The translations under genes were made by a program, and so were the position numbers. The notes beneath the pieces were generated by a model. That model worked only from the letters and a program-made list of their open reading frames with translations, was not told the origin of the DNA and searched no databases. A DNA stretch of 22,452 bases from CAYNEO01 sp964396245 (lineage in GTDB: Bacteria; Zixibacteria; MSB-5A5; GN15; FEB-12). The stretch is taken from assembly GCA_964396245.1 (NCBI GenBank), contig CAYNEO010000057.1, positions 1-22,452 of the forward strand. Direction: 5' to 3'. Positions 21,743 through 22,452 of this stretch are shown piece after piece. Positions within the stretch are counted from its first letter, which is position 1. Every line of letters starts with the position of its first letter.

Positions 21743-22452
21743 GTGTTGAATACTATGGGCGTTATTAAAGATATAAAGAACCTCATCAAGGGAATGGGCA
21801 TAACCGGCAAGCATCTCGGCCGGCATGCCATTACCGTGCAATACCCCGAAGAGCGCGACAACATTCCCGAACGTTCGCGCGGCATCGTCGTCCTGCTCTC
21901 CGATAAGGAAACCGGCGAGCTCAACTGCACCGCCTGCATGCTTTGCATGCGGGTTTGCCCGACCGCCGCGATCAAGATCGATGCCCCTCGCGACGAAAAG
22001 AAAAAACGCCACCTGCAATCGTTCGTCGTCGATAACAGCCTTTGCTGCTACTGCGGCCTGTGTGAGGAAGTCTGCAACTTCACCGCCATCAAGCTGGCCA
22101 ACATGTACGAGTTCTCCACCTACGACAAGGAAGAACTCATCTGGGATATGAATAAGCTGCAGGAAATGGGCCGCGATGTTCCCTACGAGGCCAAGCCGAA
22201 GAAACCCGCAGCAGCCGCAAAGCCGGCAGCCAAACCAGCGGCCAAACCGGACACGGAGAAACCCGCGGCGGAAAAACCGGCGGCAGCGACTGATTCCGAT
22301 ACGACCGGCGAAAAGCAACCCGACCGGGAAAAGAAGCCTGCCGCTGAATCAAAACCGGCCGAGCAGACAAAGCCCGAGGCCGAGGCAAAACCGGCGAGCG
22401 AAGACAAGCAAGATGAGCCGGTGAAAAAACCTGAAGAACCCAAATCGTCCGA
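21743..22452 (+). CDS. nuoI: Complex I subunit I (2x4Fe-4S ferredoxin-like) with Lys/Pro/Ala/Glu-rich tail, partial at right edge
   Basis: A peripheral-arm subunit carrying clusters N6a and N6b. It runs off the window (236 codons seen, no stop). From GTG 21743 the ligands are C62, C65, C68, C72 (CTACMLCMRVCP) and C101, C104, C107, C111 (CCYCGLCEEVCN; Asn in place of the usual Pro). The conserved ITGKHLGRHAITVQYPEER precedes them. Start choice: GAGAAAGG (21731-21738) suits GTG 21743 or TTG 21746; ATG 21755 is in frame but 16 nt away. After about residue 148 the ferredoxin core ends. A low-complexity tail of at least 85 residues follows (KPAA, EKPAAEKPAA and PEEPK units), far beyond the usual NuoI length. 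nuoJ-N would be expected to the right. Confidence 0.93.
   Translation, partial: MLNTMGVIKDIKNLIKGMGITGKHLGRHAITVQYPEERDNIPERSRGIVVLLSDKETGELNCTACMLCMRVCPTAAIKIDAPRDEKKKRHLQSFVVDNSLCCYCGLCEEVCNFTAIKLANMYEFSTYDKEELIWDMNKLQEMGRDVPYEAKPKKPAAAAKPAAKPAAKPDTEKPAAEKPAAATDSDTTGEKQPDREKKPAAESKPAEQTKPEAEAKPASEDKQDEPVKKPEEPKSS

Noticed and set aside
20695..21975. 426-codon open frame antisense to nuoH
   Set aside because: It is a shadow of nuoH/nuoI, highly charged (His/Glu/Asp rich) as expected from reading a membrane protein gene backwards.

Overview
The window reads as a chromosomal segment of a Gram-negative, flagellated, respiring bacterium. Supporting signs are an outer-membrane-style lipoprotein, MotA/MotB, a membrane-anchored octaheme cytochrome c and a complex I operon. 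Two neighbouring secreted proteins point to the FCB superphylum, perhaps Zixibacteria-like. One carries the 'GEYLLGATIGQP...GFWQDF' motif followed by a Cys-rich dockerin-type duplication. The other has an 'ISYQGRL' N-terminus and VGIG repeats. This taxonomic call is inference from protein style, not from a marker gene. No rRNA, tRNA, CRISPR array, IS element or prophage was seen.

Layout. (1) 206-2083: octaheme c-type cytochrome with its own control region and terminator. (2) 2185-3318 (minus): exported M55-type metallopeptidase. (3) 3771-6025: two-gene unit for secreted proteins (VGIG-repeat/coiled-coil protein and dockerin-like protein). (4) 6387-6689: ferritin of the encapsulated type (EncFtn), with no encapsulin shell gene in the window, converging on a CPA2 Na+/H+ antiporter (6764-8146, minus) across a shared terminator. 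(5) 8497-10208: motA-motB. (6) 10427-13849: mfd, preceded by a promoter-like -10 and a terminator-like hairpin. (7) 13943-15019: beta-propeller lipoprotein. (8) 15115-15321 (minus): 68-aa basic protein. (9) 15705-16328: unrecognised helical protein. (10) 16485-17471: HD-GYP protein with a near-consensus sigma-28 promoter. (11) 17586-17972: RidA. (12) 18222 to the right edge: nuoA-B-C-D-H-I, tightly overlapped, with nuoI running off the window.

How the genes work together. The octaheme cytochrome and complex I belong to respiration. Each has a perfect TGTGA-N6-TCACA palindrome 25-31 nt before its start codon, so one Crp/Fnr-family regulator may control both. MotAB and the sigma-28-preceded HD-GYP protein belong to flagellar motility and c-di-GMP control. 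The nuo cluster goes straight from nuoD to nuoH without nuoE, nuoF or nuoG, suggesting an 11-subunit-type complex or an NADH module encoded elsewhere. NuoI carries an unusual Lys/Pro/Ala/Glu-rich tail.

Most of the window is ordinary housekeeping content. The best leads are the shared Crp/Fnr-like operators, the encapsulin-less EncFtn, the leader of mfd, the exported M55 enzyme and the NuoI tail.
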